In this document: piece after piece, positions 1 through 6,326 of the stretch | How the letters are laid out: each line of letters begins with the position of its first letter | Position numbering within the stretch: the stretch's first letter is position 1 | Assembly: GCA_946886375.1 (NCBI GenBank) | Contig: CAMPIL010000107.1 | Span: forward strand, 1 to 10,086 | DNA from: an uncultured Phycisphaerales bacterium | GTDB lineage: Bacteria; Planctomycetota; Phycisphaerae; Phycisphaerales; SM1A02 | Reading direction: 5' to 3' | Length of the DNA stretch: 10,086 nt | Notes under the pieces: model-generated | What the model saw: only the letters and a program-made list of their open reading frames with translations | Databases searched by the model: none | What the model was told of the DNA's origin: nothing | Position numbers and translations under genes: made by a program

Positions 1-2
1 AC

Positions 3-590
3 GATGTCCGCCGCCTCGTGCAACTCACGCACGTCAAACTCAATCTCGAAATGGCCGCCACCGATGAAATGGTGAAACTGGCCTGCGACCTCAAGCCGCA
101 ACTGGTCATGCTCGTGCCTGAAGGCCGGCAGGAAATCACCACCGAAGGCGGGCTGGATGTGCATGGCCAGCGTTCGCGATTGAAGGATGTCGTGAAGAAG
201 TTGTGCGATGCGGGGTTGATCGTCAGCGCGTTCATTGATGCTGAGGAACGCCAGATCGCAGCCGCGCACGCCTGCGGCTTCGCGGTGTGTGAAGTTCACA
301 CCGGCCCGTACGCGCATGCGTATTTCAACGATGGCCGGGACGCCGAAAGCCCCGCCGTGGTCGCGGAATTGAAGAAGATCCGCACCGCGGGAGAACTCAT
401 TCGCAATGCGGGCATGCGCTTCAACGCCGGCCACGCCCTCAATTACGTCAACGTGCAGCCGGTGGCCGCGCTGCCGGGGGTGCGGGAACTGCACATCGGT
501 CACGCGATCATCAGCCGCTCGATTTTCGTGGGCATCCGGGAAGCCGTGGCCGAAATGAAACGCCTGATGCGCGAGGCGGCGGCAGCGTAA
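3..590 (+). CDS. pdxJ: Pyridoxine 5'-phosphate synthase PdxJ, 5'-truncated by the window
   Basis: PdxJ condenses 1-deoxy-D-xylulose 5-phosphate with 3-amino-2-oxopropyl phosphate to form pyridoxine 5'-phosphate, in the DXP-dependent vitamin B6 pathway in the cytosol. The frame is open from the first complete codon (DVRRLVQLTH) and contains family blocks in order: LNLEMAAT, LVPEGRQEITTEGGLDVHGQ, SAFIDAEERQI, EVHTGPYA, NAGHALNYVN and IGHAIISRSIFVGI, ending near VAEMKRLM. The glutamates in the VPE/EITTEGG block and the histidine of NAGH match the positions I recall as catalytic. About 195 residues are present. The usual length is about 240, so some 45 N-terminal residues, including the NIDHIATLR-type start, lie outside the window. 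A GTG at position 18 opens the same frame but sits inside a conserved helix and is not the real start. The stop is TAA. dapA follows after 191 bp on the same strand, probably with its own promoter. Confidence 0.95.
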   Translation, partial: DVRRLVQLTHVKLNLEMAATDEMVKLACDLKPQLVMLVPEGRQEITTEGGLDVHGQRSRLKDVVKKLCDAGLIVSAFIDAEERQIAAAHACGFAVCEVHTGPYAHAYFNDGRDAESPAVVAELKKIRTAGELIRNAGMRFNAGHALNYVNVQPVAALPGVRELHIGHAIISRSIFVGIREAVAEMKRLMREAAAA

Positions 591-636
591 CAGTCGCGAC
601 CGGAAACTGGTGTCGTTTGAATTGGAATGGTTCAAC

Positions 637-698
637 AACCACCAATGAACACCAATACACACGAATATTGAGCCTTTCTTTCGTGTCCATCCGAGGTT
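637..698. repeat. Imperfect inverted repeat with ACCA-ATGAACACC units
   Basis: The left arm starts at 637 (AACCACCAATGAACAC) and the right arm ends at 698 (TTTCGTGTCCATCCGAGGTT, 679-698). The reverse complement of the right arm begins AACCTCGGATGGACAC and matches the left arm at 12 of 16 positions, and both arms also share ACACGAA next to the centre. The arms sit in the pdxJ-dapA gap, so the structure could be transcribed as a long hairpin after pdxJ. Short sequences of this ATGAACAC type recur between genes in some planctomycetes and relatives; that is from memory. Just after it, GATTCGATT is nearly repeated in tandem (701-718). No coding potential is seen here. A role as terminator or dispersed repeat is inferred. 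Confidence 0.45.
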
Positions 699-763
699 CC
701 ATTCGATTGATTCGATTTCAAGCCTGACCGTCGCCCGGCACGGTTTGAAACCGCCAGCGGCGA

Positions 764-769
764 TACAAT
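764..769 (+). promoter_or_regulatory. Candidate -10 element of dapA (TACAAT)
   Basis: TACAAT lies 12 nt before the dapA ATG, and there is no Shine-Dalgarno motif between it and the start (CACCCCACTGCC). Transcription starting about 7 nt downstream would leave a leader of only a few nucleotides. No good -35 is seen: TTGAAA at 745-750 is only 13 nt away, which is too short for a standard spacer. The same hexamer occurs just before metG in this window. Confidence 0.4.
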
Positions 770-781
770 CACCCCACTGCC

Positions 782-1696
782 ATGAATCAATCCAAATCCA
801 TCTTCCGCGGCGCATTCACCGCCATCGTCACGCCCTTCACAAGCGACGGCTCCGCCGTCGATCTGGCCCGATTGAGCGAGCACATCCACTTTCAGGCCGA
901 GGGCAACGTCACCGGCATCGTGCCCTGTGGCACGACCGGCGAATCGCCGACGCTTGGCGATGAAGAGCATCGCACCGTCGTCGAGACCGCCATCGAAATC
1001 GGTCACTCGCTCAAACTCAAGGTGATTGCCGGCGCTGGCTCCAACAACACCGCGCATGCGATCGAACTTCACAAGTTCGCCAAGTCCGCAGGCGCGGATG
1101 GTTCGCTGCAGGTCAACCCCTACTACAACAAGCCCTCGCAGGAAGGGTTGTACCGCCACTTCATGGCGATCGCAGACTCGTGCGACCTGCCCATCTGTCT
1201 TTACAACATTCCCGGCCGCAGCGCCGTCGCGCTGAGCACAGAGACGGTTGAGCGGTTGTCCAAGCACCCCAACATTCACGCGGTGAAAGAAGCCACCGGC
1301 TCGCTTGATTCTGCGAGCGAAGTCGTGGCGCGAACGCGCCTGGCGCTTCTTTCAGGCGATGATTCGCTCACGTTGCCGATGGCTTCCGTCGGCGCGGTGG
1401 GCGTGGTGTCGGTGGTGTCCAACATCGTGCCTGAGAAAGTGTCGGCGTTGTGCGCGGCGTTCAACAATGGAAAGTGGGACGAGGCGCGGCGGATTCACTT
1501 TGAATTGCTGCCGCTGTCGCGCGGCCTGCTCACGCTGGACACCAACCCGGTGCCGATCAAGGCGGCGATGGAGAAACTCGGCCGCGACACTGGCTCGCTG
1601 CGCCTGCCCATGTGCCGCGCGGGCAAGACGGTGATGGACGCGGTGGAGAAGCTGCTGGCTTCGCAGAATCTCAAGCGGTCAGCCGTGGCGGTGTGA
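782..1696 (+). CDS. dapA: 4-hydroxy-tetrahydrodipicolinate synthase
   Basis: DapA condenses pyruvate with L-aspartate 4-semialdehyde, the first committed step toward diaminopimelate and lysine, as a cytosolic TIM-barrel enzyme. The 304-residue product is full length for the family. Visible active-site elements are GTTGE with Thr51 and Thr52, the YYN at 114-116 (Tyr115 belongs to the Tyr relay), Tyr141 in YNIPGR, Arg146 of the same motif, which binds the substrate carboxylate, and the Schiff-base Lys169 in VKEATG. SGDDSLTLPMASVGAVGVVSV follows as expected, and the C-terminal region keeps NPVPIKAAM and LRLPM. The ATG at 782 is chosen because family homology begins a few residues later (FRGAFTAIVTPF). 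It lacks an SD site, see the -10 candidate at 764. A Nudix gene starts 28 nt after the stop and is probably cotranscribed. Diaminopimelate production fits either protein synthesis or a peptidoglycan cell wall. Confidence 0.96.
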   Translation: MNQSKSIFRGAFTAIVTPFTSDGSAVDLARLSEHIHFQAEGNVTGIVPCGTTGESPTLGDEEHRTVVETAIEIGHSLKLKVIAGAGSNNTAHAIELHKFAKSAGADGSLQVNPYYNKPSQEGLYRHFMAIADSCDLPICLYNIPGRSAVALSTETVERLSKHPNIHAVKEATGSLDSASEVVARTRLALLSGDDSLTLPMASVGAVGVVSVVSNIVPEKVSALCAAFNNGKWDEARRIHFELLPLSRGLLTLDTNPVPIKAAMEKLGRDTGSLRLPMCRAGKTVMDAVEKLLASQNLKRSAVAV

Positions 1697-1724
1697 TGCT
1701 CGAACAATCAGCACCATCCTCAAC

Positions 1725-2246
1725 ATGAGCGCATCGCTGCCCTACAAGATCGCTGTGCTCTGTTATCTCTACGATGAGCGAGGCGATCTCTTGCTGCTGC
1801 ATCGCAACAAGGCGCCGAACGCGGGCATGTATTCGCCCATCGGCGGCAAACTGGAAATGGCCGACGGCGAGGGGCCGCATGAATGTGCGGTGCGCGAAAT
1901 CTACGAGGAAGCAGGCCTGCGCGTTTCGGTCAATGACGTGCGGCTGTGCGGCATCGTCTCGGAGCGAGGCTACGAAAACCAGACGCACTGGATGATCTTC
2001 CTCTTCGAACTCACCCGGCCCGTCAAGCGCGATGAAGTCATCAACATGCACTTCAACGAAGGCCGTCTGGAATGGACGCCGGTGAACAAGGTGCACGAAC
2101 TGCCGATCCCCGAGACGGACCAGAAGTTCATGTGGCCGCTGGTGCAATCGCACCGCGGCGGATTCTTCATGGTGCACATCGACTGCCAGGATCAACCGAT
2201 GACCTGGACGGTGACCGAAAGCGTCAAGCAAGAGGAGCGCGAGTAG
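1725..2246 (+). CDS. Nudix hydrolase
   Basis: This 173-residue cytosolic protein belongs to the Nudix family, which hydrolyses nucleoside diphosphates linked to another group, using Mg2+ bound by the Nudix-box glutamates. The fold start is clear (YKIAVLCYLYDERGDLLLLHR). The box reads GGKLEMADGEG followed by PHECAVREIYEEAGL: Glu49, Arg57-Glu58, Glu61-Glu62 and Gly64 are all present. There are seven residues instead of five between Gly41 and Glu49, a 2-residue insertion in the first loop of the box. The part after the box (GIVSERGYENQTHWMIFLFEL) resembles the MutT/8-oxo-dGTPase-like branch, but the substrate cannot be read from sequence. It starts 28 nt after dapA without an SD site, so it is likely the second gene of a dapA transcript. 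The link to lysine synthesis need not be functional. The ATG at 1725 is the first good start before the conserved beta strand. Confidence 0.88.
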   Translation: MSASLPYKIAVLCYLYDERGDLLLLHRNKAPNAGMYSPIGGKLEMADGEGPHECAVREIYEEAGLRVSVNDVRLCGIVSERGYENQTHWMIFLFELTRPVKRDEVINMHFNEGRLEWTPVNKVHELPIPETDQKFMWPLVQSHRGGFFMVHIDCQDQPMTWTVTESVKQEERE

Positions 2247-2254
2247 ATGCGTGG

Positions 2255-2270
2255 CGCGGTGAAAACCGCG
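2255..2270 (+). terminator. Hairpin after the Nudix gene, possible terminator
   Basis: CGCGGT-GAAA-ACCGCG forms a 6-bp stem with a GAAA tetraloop, beginning 8 nt after the Nudix stop codon. There is no U tract behind it (TCGCTTCGCG follows), so it is not a classical intrinsic terminator. It could be an RNA 3'-end stabiliser or pause site. Confidence 0.35.
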
Positions 2271-2591
2271 TCGCTTCGCGCTGATCTCATACGACGACCT
2301 CATGCAATGATTTCACCCGCTGACTTCAGGCGCTGACTTCGCGCGCGAGACGCACAATGGCTGGGTCGCCACGCGACCCCGGGGCGGCGCGCGGGGCGCG
2401 TACTGAGCCACATACAGCGCGATTGCGCTGCGCGCGTCCTGCGTGTGCGCCAGGGTCGCGTAGCGACCCGGCTATTGACGCATCGCGCAATAGTGCCAAT
2501 GACAGTCACAGCGCACGTGACACGCTCAACACAAGGCGACGCACTCGACACGACGCGCGATCACGATTTTTCTTGAATGAGGCGAGTTGCC
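2271..2591. other. Noncoding stretch between convergent genes
   Basis: No credible gene is found here. The Nudix gene (plus strand) and the small hypothetical gene (minus strand) converge on this stretch. The short open frames present are low-complexity Arg/Ala/Thr-rich readings with no family resemblance. It holds a 10-bp direct repeat CGCTGACTTC (2318-2327 and 2331-2340), the REP-like hairpin pair described separately, and a further 6-bp stem CAGCGC-GATT-GCGCTG (2415-2430) between the two copies. From 2480 to 2590 I see nothing recognisable. Confidence 0.6.
2357..2472. repeat. Pair of REP-like hairpins in inverted orientation
   Basis: Copy 1 has the stem GGGTCGC-CAC-GCGACCC (2361-2377). 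Copy 2 has the stem GGGTCGC-GTA-GCGACCC (2453-2469). The reverse complement of copy 2 with its flanks matches copy 1 at about 20 of 23 positions, so the two copies point in opposite directions. They frame about 75 bp that contain another small hairpin. This layout resembles bacterial interspersed mosaic elements (two inverted REP units). No REP-associated transposase gene is present in the window. Confidence 0.5.
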
Positions 2592-2840
2592 TTACGCCTT
2601 GAGGTCGATGCGGCCTTCGGTGGCTTCGTGCTCGGTCTGCGCCTGCTCGGACTGGTTCTGCGGCAGGGCGCGCACGGCCTCGGCGGACTCCACGCCTGCG
2701 ACGCGCAGTTCCACCAGATCGTTGAACGTGCGGCCGCTGGCGCTTTGCGACTTTTCCTTGTCGCGAGCCTTGCTCGCGACATGCTGGGCCTGCAAGGCCA
2801 ACAACGCGGAAGTTTCCAATGGCGAACCGATCACGCTCAT
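2592..2840 (-). CDS. Small conserved hypothetical protein
   Basis: This gene encodes 82 residues with no predicted signal peptide or membrane segment. The N-terminal third is Ala/Gln-rich and probably helical (SPLETSALLALQAQHVASKARDK). A compact core reads FNDLVELRVAGVESAEAVRALPQN, and the tail is acidic and polar (SEQAQTEHEA...) ending in GRIDLKA. I recall similar small planctomycete proteins with an 'LRVAGVE..dAVR.LP.N.SE' core, but I know no function. The ATG at 2840 is preferred over one nine codons upstream (2867), because the latter falls inside the hairpin at 2866-2887 and the conserved-looking part starts at MSVIGSP. GATAAA lies 6 nt before the ATG, so the gene may have its own promoter and a very short leader; AAAGG lies in the same place but only 3 nt from the start. 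It lies downstream of the exported TPR protein on the same strand. The ELRVAGVES core may be a short interaction helix, which is speculation. Confidence 0.6.
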   Translation of the reverse strand: MSVIGSPLETSALLALQAQHVASKARDKEKSQSASGRTFNDLVELRVAGVESAEAVRALPQNQSEQAQTEHEATEGRIDLKA

Positions 2841-2865
2841 GCGCCTTTTATCGACGCAATCGCGC

Positions 2866-2887
2866 AAGAGCCTGAAAACAGGCTCTT
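2866..2887 (-). terminator. 9-bp hairpin between the TPR gene and the small gene
   Basis: On the minus strand this reads AAGAGCCTG-TTTT-CAGGCTCTT, a perfect 9-bp stem with a 4-nt loop, 23 nt after the stop of the TPR-type gene. The right arm ends in CTCTT without a longer U run, so termination would be weak. The position between two same-strand genes fits an intrinsic terminator or a processing site. Read on the plus strand it ends CTCTTT, so it could also stop transcription coming from the left. Confidence 0.5.
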
Positions 2888-2910
2888 TCGCCCATAATCC
2901 TGCGGGCGAA

Positions 2911-4677
2911 TCACTTGCCCGGTTCGGTCGGCGCGGTCGTCGGCGCGGTCTGGGGCGACTGTCCCGGCGGGGCGAGCCAGACGTCCTTCAGCACCGGCAC
3001 CAGCGGATTCTGCGGATCGCTCTGGGCCATGGCGTCAAGCCCGGTCTGCACCATCGCGCGGTCGCCGCGCTGGTGCCCAATGTACGCCAGCAGAAACGCA
3101 AACCCGGCGCGGTCCGGCGCATCGCCTTCGGCCATGCGCTTGGTGATGGTTTCCACCGCCGCGTTCAGCCGCTCGGAGTCCGGCAGCAGTTCCGGCGAGT
3201 AGAGCACGTCGATCATCTCCGGCTGTCGCGCCAGCAGGTTGCGCAGCGTGAGCGATGCAGAAAGATACAGGCCCGCGCCGAGTTGCGCGTGCCCCGTGCC
3301 GACCGTGGCCAGCGGGTGGCCGGGCACGAAGCGCAGGGCCCGTTCGAAGCGGCGCTCGGCGGAGAAGTAGTCGCCTTCGCGCAACTTCTCCTCGCCTGCC
3401 GCCATCAGTTCGTTGAAGCGGTCGCGGGTCTGGCCGGAGAGGTGCTCGATGCGCTGACCGTGACGCAGAATCGCATTGAAGTCGATCGCGGCCGGCGGCG
3501 GGCTGAGTTCTCCGGGCGGCGTGGGCGCGGCCTCGGCGGCAGCCTTTTCATCAGCCTCGCGCTGGGCCTCGGCGCGCTCCGCCGCGGTCTTCAACTTCAC
3601 CCCAGGCGCTGAACCCGGCGTCGGCGATTGTTCTGTCCCGGGAACTTGACTCGGGCCGAGTGTCGCCTGCTGATGCGTGAGTTGCGCGCGCAGGTGGTCG
3701 TAATTCTCGTCCAGTTGCTTCGCCAAATCCGGCGAAAGTTGCACATCGACGTTGGTGGCGTTGGCGTAGCGGTCGGCGATGCGGGTGAGAACGCGCCTGT
3801 AGTCGGCGGTCATCGACTCGCGGTTCACATCCACTTCACCGGTTGCCGTACTCGTGCTCAGGCGGTTGTCGGTTTCATCGCGACCCAGGGCCTGGTCTGG
3901 AGCAGATTGACCGGGGATCTGTTCGCGCTTGAGAGCCTCTTCGAAATCGGTGTGGAACCCTTCGCCGATGTTCAGCCGCCTGTTGCCGGCGGCTTCAAAG
4001 TCCTCGCGAATGCGGGCCGCATCGAACGTGGTCAGGCCGATGAGCCCGACGCTGCCGGAGGCCTGTTCCATCGTGATGCCGCGCACCGGCGAAGAGTTGT
4101 ACAGCAGCAACTGGCCTTGCTTGTCGTTGATGGTGCCGATGACCCGCGGCTCGTTCTGCAGCAGTTGGTTGATGCTGGAGAGGCTGGTCGCCGACAGGCG
4201 ATCGACGCGCAAGCGCGTGTCGTATTCCGGTGAGTCGACGGAGATGGGATTTGCGGCGCGGACTGATGCGGGATCTGCAGAGCCGGCCCGGTGGTATTCC
4301 ACCAGTCCCATTTCCTGTCCGAAGCGAAGTTGCTCGTAGGTCGTGGTGTTCTGGAAAAGTTGCGGGCTGGCGATGGCGGAGTCGGCGCGGAAGCGGAACA
4401 GGTCGTTGGAGCCAAGCGGCTCGCGGAAGTCGAACTCGGAGGTGTACCCCACGAACCCGCGGAAGCCGCGCCCGCCGATGACGTCGCCGGTGACGATCGC
4501 GTTGCGCTCCCGGAAATTGGTCTGCGGCGCAAAAGTGTTCACCCCGCCGGTGCCCACGCCCAGGTTGCGGTCCAGCGCGTTGCCTCCGCCCAGAGCGTTC
4601 TGCGCTGCGGCGGTCGCGGTCGGCAGAATCAGCGCGGCCCCGCTCACCAAGGCCATCCAAAGAATAGTTCGACTCAT
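2911..4677 (-). CDS. Exported TPR-type conserved hypothetical protein
   Basis: This gene encodes a 588-residue protein of unknown function. Residues 1-26 form a typical Sec signal peptide (MSRT, then ILWMALVSGAALILP, then ATAAAQ), so the protein is probably periplasmic or cell-surface. The mature N-terminal part has glycine-rich and charged blocks (NALGGGNALDRN, GGRGFRGFVGYTSEFDFREPLGSNDLFRFRADSA), which resemble a planctomycete family I recall only as hypothetical. A long linker rich in Ala, Pro, Glu and Lys (about 350-400) leads to helical TPR-like repeats at about 421-487 (AAGEEKLREGDYFSAERRFERALRFVPGHP) and a second helical stretch to about 560, then a Pro/Thr-rich tail. The start at 4677 is chosen because it has GAGG 8 nt upstream and gives a clean signal peptide. 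An ATG at 4749 would add 24 Arg-rich residues. The gene lies 131 bp behind the anti-sigma gene on the same strand. It may be structural or a scaffold, but nothing catalytic is visible. Confidence 0.8.
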   Translation of the reverse strand: MSRTILWMALVSGAALILPTATAAAQNALGGGNALDRNLGVGTGGVNTFAPQTNFRERNAIVTGDVIGGRGFRGFVGYTSEFDFREPLGSNDLFRFRADSAIASPQLFQNTTTYEQLRFGQEMGLVEYHRAGSADPASVRAANPISVDSPEYDTRLRVDRLSATSLSSINQLLQNEPRVIGTINDKQGQLLLYNSSPVRGITMEQASGSVGLIGLTTFDAARIREDFEAAGNRRLNIGEGFHTDFEEALKREQIPGQSAPDQALGRDETDNRLSTSTATGEVDVNRESMTADYRRVLTRIADRYANATNVDVQLSPDLAKQLDENYDHLRAQLTHQQATLGPSQVPGTEQSPTPGSAPGVKLKTAAERAEAQREADEKAAAEAAPTPPGELSPPPAAIDFNAILRHGQRIEHLSGQTRDRFNELMAAGEEKLREGDYFSAERRFERALRFVPGHPLATVGTGHAQLGAGLYLSASLTLRNLLARQPEMIDVLYSPELLPDSERLNAAVETITKRMAEGDAPDRAGFAFLLAYIGHQRGDRAMVQTGLDAMAQSDPQNPLVPVLKDVWLAPPGQSPQTAPTTAPTEPGK

Positions 4678-4704
4678 CGATGGTTCCTCTATTTCAACGT
4701 GACG

Positions 4705-4734
4705 CGCCTGACGCAGCCGGCGCAAGGTCAGGCG
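4705..4734 (-). promoter_or_regulatory. Leader hairpin before the TPR-type gene
   Basis: CGCCTGAC (4705-4712) pairs perfectly with GTCAGGCG (4727-4734) across a 14-nt loop. It lies between the anti-sigma stop and the start of the exported protein, about 15 nt before the SD site. It could terminate the sigma/anti-sigma transcript, attenuate the next gene, or protect its 5' end. No U run follows on the minus strand, which argues against simple termination. Confidence 0.4.
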
Positions 4735-4758
4735 TCGCCGGTCCGTCATTCCTCTGGG

Positions 4759-4766
4759 ATTCTATA
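4759..4766 (-). promoter_or_regulatory. Candidate -10 element (TATAGAAT) for the TPR-type gene
   Basis: On the minus strand TATAGAAT lies about 82 nt before the chosen start of the exported protein and 9 nt before the alternative ATG at 4749. No convincing -35 is seen at the standard distance. If used, transcription would begin near 4752, giving either a 75-nt leader containing the 4705-4734 hairpin or an almost leaderless longer protein. Confidence 0.3.
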
Positions 4767-4808
4767 CCGTCACAGGAGGCCAAAGGGTTGCCGTGCCCGC
4801 CGCGGCGG

Positions 4809-5741
4809 TCACCTGGCCGGCTGATTGGGTGTGCTGGAAGCGAGTTGGATTTGCTCGGTCACGGTGGAGAGGTCGCGGTCATCGCAGCAGACCAGGAAAT
4901 ACACCAGCCTCCCGTCGGTGCCGCGCAGGATTTTGTGCACGCAGCGCGAATCGCCCGATCCGACGCCGAACCATTCGCCGCGAGCCATCCCCTGGCACAG
5001 TTTGCCGCCGCAACCGCCTTCATCGCGGACCACGAACACGCTCAGCATCGGCGCCTGCCGCCCCGCCGGCACGTCCTTGCGATACACCAGGTGCGCCGAC
5101 CTCGCCGGCACCGGCATGTCGCAGCGGCCCACGCCAACAAGCCGGTAGCCGATCTTGTCCAAATCAAAGACCGGTGCAGCGGTGCCCAGCGCGTTGGCCA
5201 GGTAGCCGCGCGCCGCGTTCGGATCGGTCTCATCCAGTTTGGACATCAGGTCGCGGAAGTCGCCGGCACATTCGCCGTGCTCGCGATCCGCAAACACCGC
5301 CGCCTCTGAAACCAGATCGCTGGTGGTGGGCACGTTGAAGTCGTCGATCGTGCGGCCGAAGATTCCAAACAGCACCGCGCCTGCAACCAGCGCGAGCGTG
5401 GCGGCGACAGCAAAGAAATTCGCGCGCTGCGGATTGGTGAAAATCCGCGCCAGCACGCCATCGCGTGCCAGCGGCTTGCGATCCGCATCTGCTTCCAATG
5501 TTTGTGCCGCCATCGCAGCGCGAACCGATTCTCGCAGTGACTGCGGCGCGTGCGGCGAAGTTTGCTTGATCAGATTCCCCACGCAGTCGCGCAACTTGCG
5601 TTCAAACTGCAGTTGCCCCGCGATCTCGCTGCGCTGCTCCGGGTGCGCCTGAAGATGGCGCTCCAGGTGCGCAAGTTGCTCGGGCGTGGCCTCGCCATCG
5701 CAGCAGAGTTTCAGAAGTTGTGGGTCAAGTGATTCGGACAT
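4809..5741 (-). CDS. Membrane anti-sigma factor with cysteine-rich outer domain
   Basis: This gene encodes 310 residues. The N-terminal part (about 8-58) looks like the anti-sigma ZAS helix bundle (CCDGEATPEQLAHLERHLQAHPE, then QLQFERKLRDCV), but the usual HxxxCxxC zinc motif reads His29-xxx-His33-xx-Gln36, so it lacks the cysteines. One membrane segment spans about 109-128 (FFAVAATLALVAGAVLFGIF). The outer domain (about 130-310) holds seven cysteines: GEC, GRC, GGCGGKLC, SRC and LVCC. The role, binding and silencing the sigma factor encoded 36 nt upstream until a signal is sensed outside, is inferred from topology and gene order. The cysteines suggest metal or redox sensing or disulfides, which is untested. 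The ATG at 5741 has no SD site; the gap before it carries two tandem copies of AAAGTCGC (5755-5770 on the plus strand). Expression is probably coupled to the sigma gene. After the stop lies a 12-bp GC palindrome (4797-4808). Confidence 0.85.
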   Translation of the reverse strand: MSESLDPQLLKLCCDGEATPEQLAHLERHLQAHPEQRSEIAGQLQFERKLRDCVGNLIKQTSPHAPQSLRESVRAAMAAQTLEADADRKPLARDGVLARIFTNPQRANFFAVAATLALVAGAVLFGIFGRTIDDFNVPTTSDLVSEAAVFADREHGECAGDFRDLMSKLDETDPNAARGYLANALGTAAPVFDLDKIGYRLVGVGRCDMPVPARSAHLVYRKDVPAGRQAPMLSVFVVRDEGGCGGKLCQGMARGEWFGVGSGDSRCVHKILRGTDGRLVYFLVCCDDRDLSTVTEQIQLASSTPNQPAR

Positions 5742-5777
5742 CGTTGCGTGTGGAAAAGTCGCAAAGTCGCTGAGATT

Positions 5778-6326
5778 TCAACCGCCGGTCAGCCGTTTTT
5801 CTTCGGCCAAAGTGGCTAATTCCTCGGCGAGAATCGTACGCGCCCGGTGCAGCCGGCTCATCACCGTGCCAATGGGAATGGCGAGAATATCGGCAATTTC
5901 GCGATATTTCAGGCCTTCGACGCCCCACAAGAGCAGAACCTCGCGGTAATCGGTCTTGAGATTGTCGATGGCGGTTTTCAGACGTTCATCCACGTGCTCC
6001 CAGTCCAGGTCCGCCAGGCTCCACGCCGGCAGGGGTTCGTCCGGGCCGGGTTGGGTGGACTGGGCGACATCCGCCTCCTCAGCCAGGGTCGAGGCCCGCT
6101 TGGCCCGTTCCAAGCGGGTGTAAAAGACGTTGTGAAGAATCTTGAACAGCCACGGACGCATGCCGCCGCCCTGCTCGACATACCGTGCCGAAGCCCCCAG
6201 CGCCTTGAGGTAAGTTTCCTGCACCAGGTCGCTGGCCTCATCGGGATGGCGCGACAACTGCAACGCCATGCGATACACCGCGTCAAGGTGCTCCAGCGAG
6301 AGGTTTTCAAACTTCTTGCGTTCCAA
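5778..6326 (-). CDS. ECF (sigma-70 family) RNA polymerase sigma factor
   Basis: This 182-residue protein has the two-domain layout of ECF sigma factors. Region 2 spans about 12-80 with the polymerase-binding DLVQETYLKAL and the RPWLFKILHNVFYTRLERAKR block. Region 4 spans about 113-168 with the helix-turn-helix YREIADILAIPIGTVMSRLHRAR, which reads the -35 element. A loose acidic/Pro linker lies between. It resembles the SigR/RpoE-like branch, but the exact ECF group is not assigned. The start must be TTG at 6326: the codon directly before it is an in-frame TGA, and the next internal Met (residue 20) is already inside region 2. GGGA lies about 9 nt upstream as a weak SD. The anti-sigma gene follows 36 nt downstream, making a standard two-gene signalling module. 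Such pairs often activate their own promoter; the 139-bp gap to metG would hold it, but I see no clear sigma motif there. Confidence 0.93.
   Translation of the reverse strand: MERKKFENLSLEHLDAVYRMALQLSRHPDEASDLVQETYLKALGASARYVEQGGGMRPWLFKILHNVFYTRLERAKRASTLAEEADVAQSTQPGPDEPLPAWSLADLDWEHVDERLKTAIDNLKTDYREVLLLWGVEGLKYREIADILAIPIGTVMSRLHRARTILAEELATLAEEKRLTGG

Noticed and set aside
745..769. Full -35/-10 promoter TTGAAA-TACAAT for dapA
   Set aside because: The spacer is only 13 nt, so only the -10 hexamer is reported.
632..1279. Minus-strand frame of 215 codons over the start of dapA
   Set aside because: Antisense shadow of dapA; high GC leaves the opposite frame open.
2357..2472. CRISPR array
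   Set aside because: Only two hairpin units in opposite orientation, with no regular direct repeats or spacers.
2587..3612. Long plus-strand open frame of 341 codons
   Set aside because: It lies antisense to the small gene and the exported TPR protein. The translation is Arg-rich low complexity with no family blocks, while the minus strand gives a signal peptide and TPR helices.
4797..4808. GC palindrome CCGCCGCGGCGG as terminator of the anti-sigma gene
   Set aside because: It has no loop and no U run, and is easily expected by chance in GC-rich sequence.
3628..4824. Overlapping plus-strand frames (3628-4233, 4291-4824)
   Set aside because: Both are antisense to the exported protein; repetitive Val/Gly/Ala readings with no motif.
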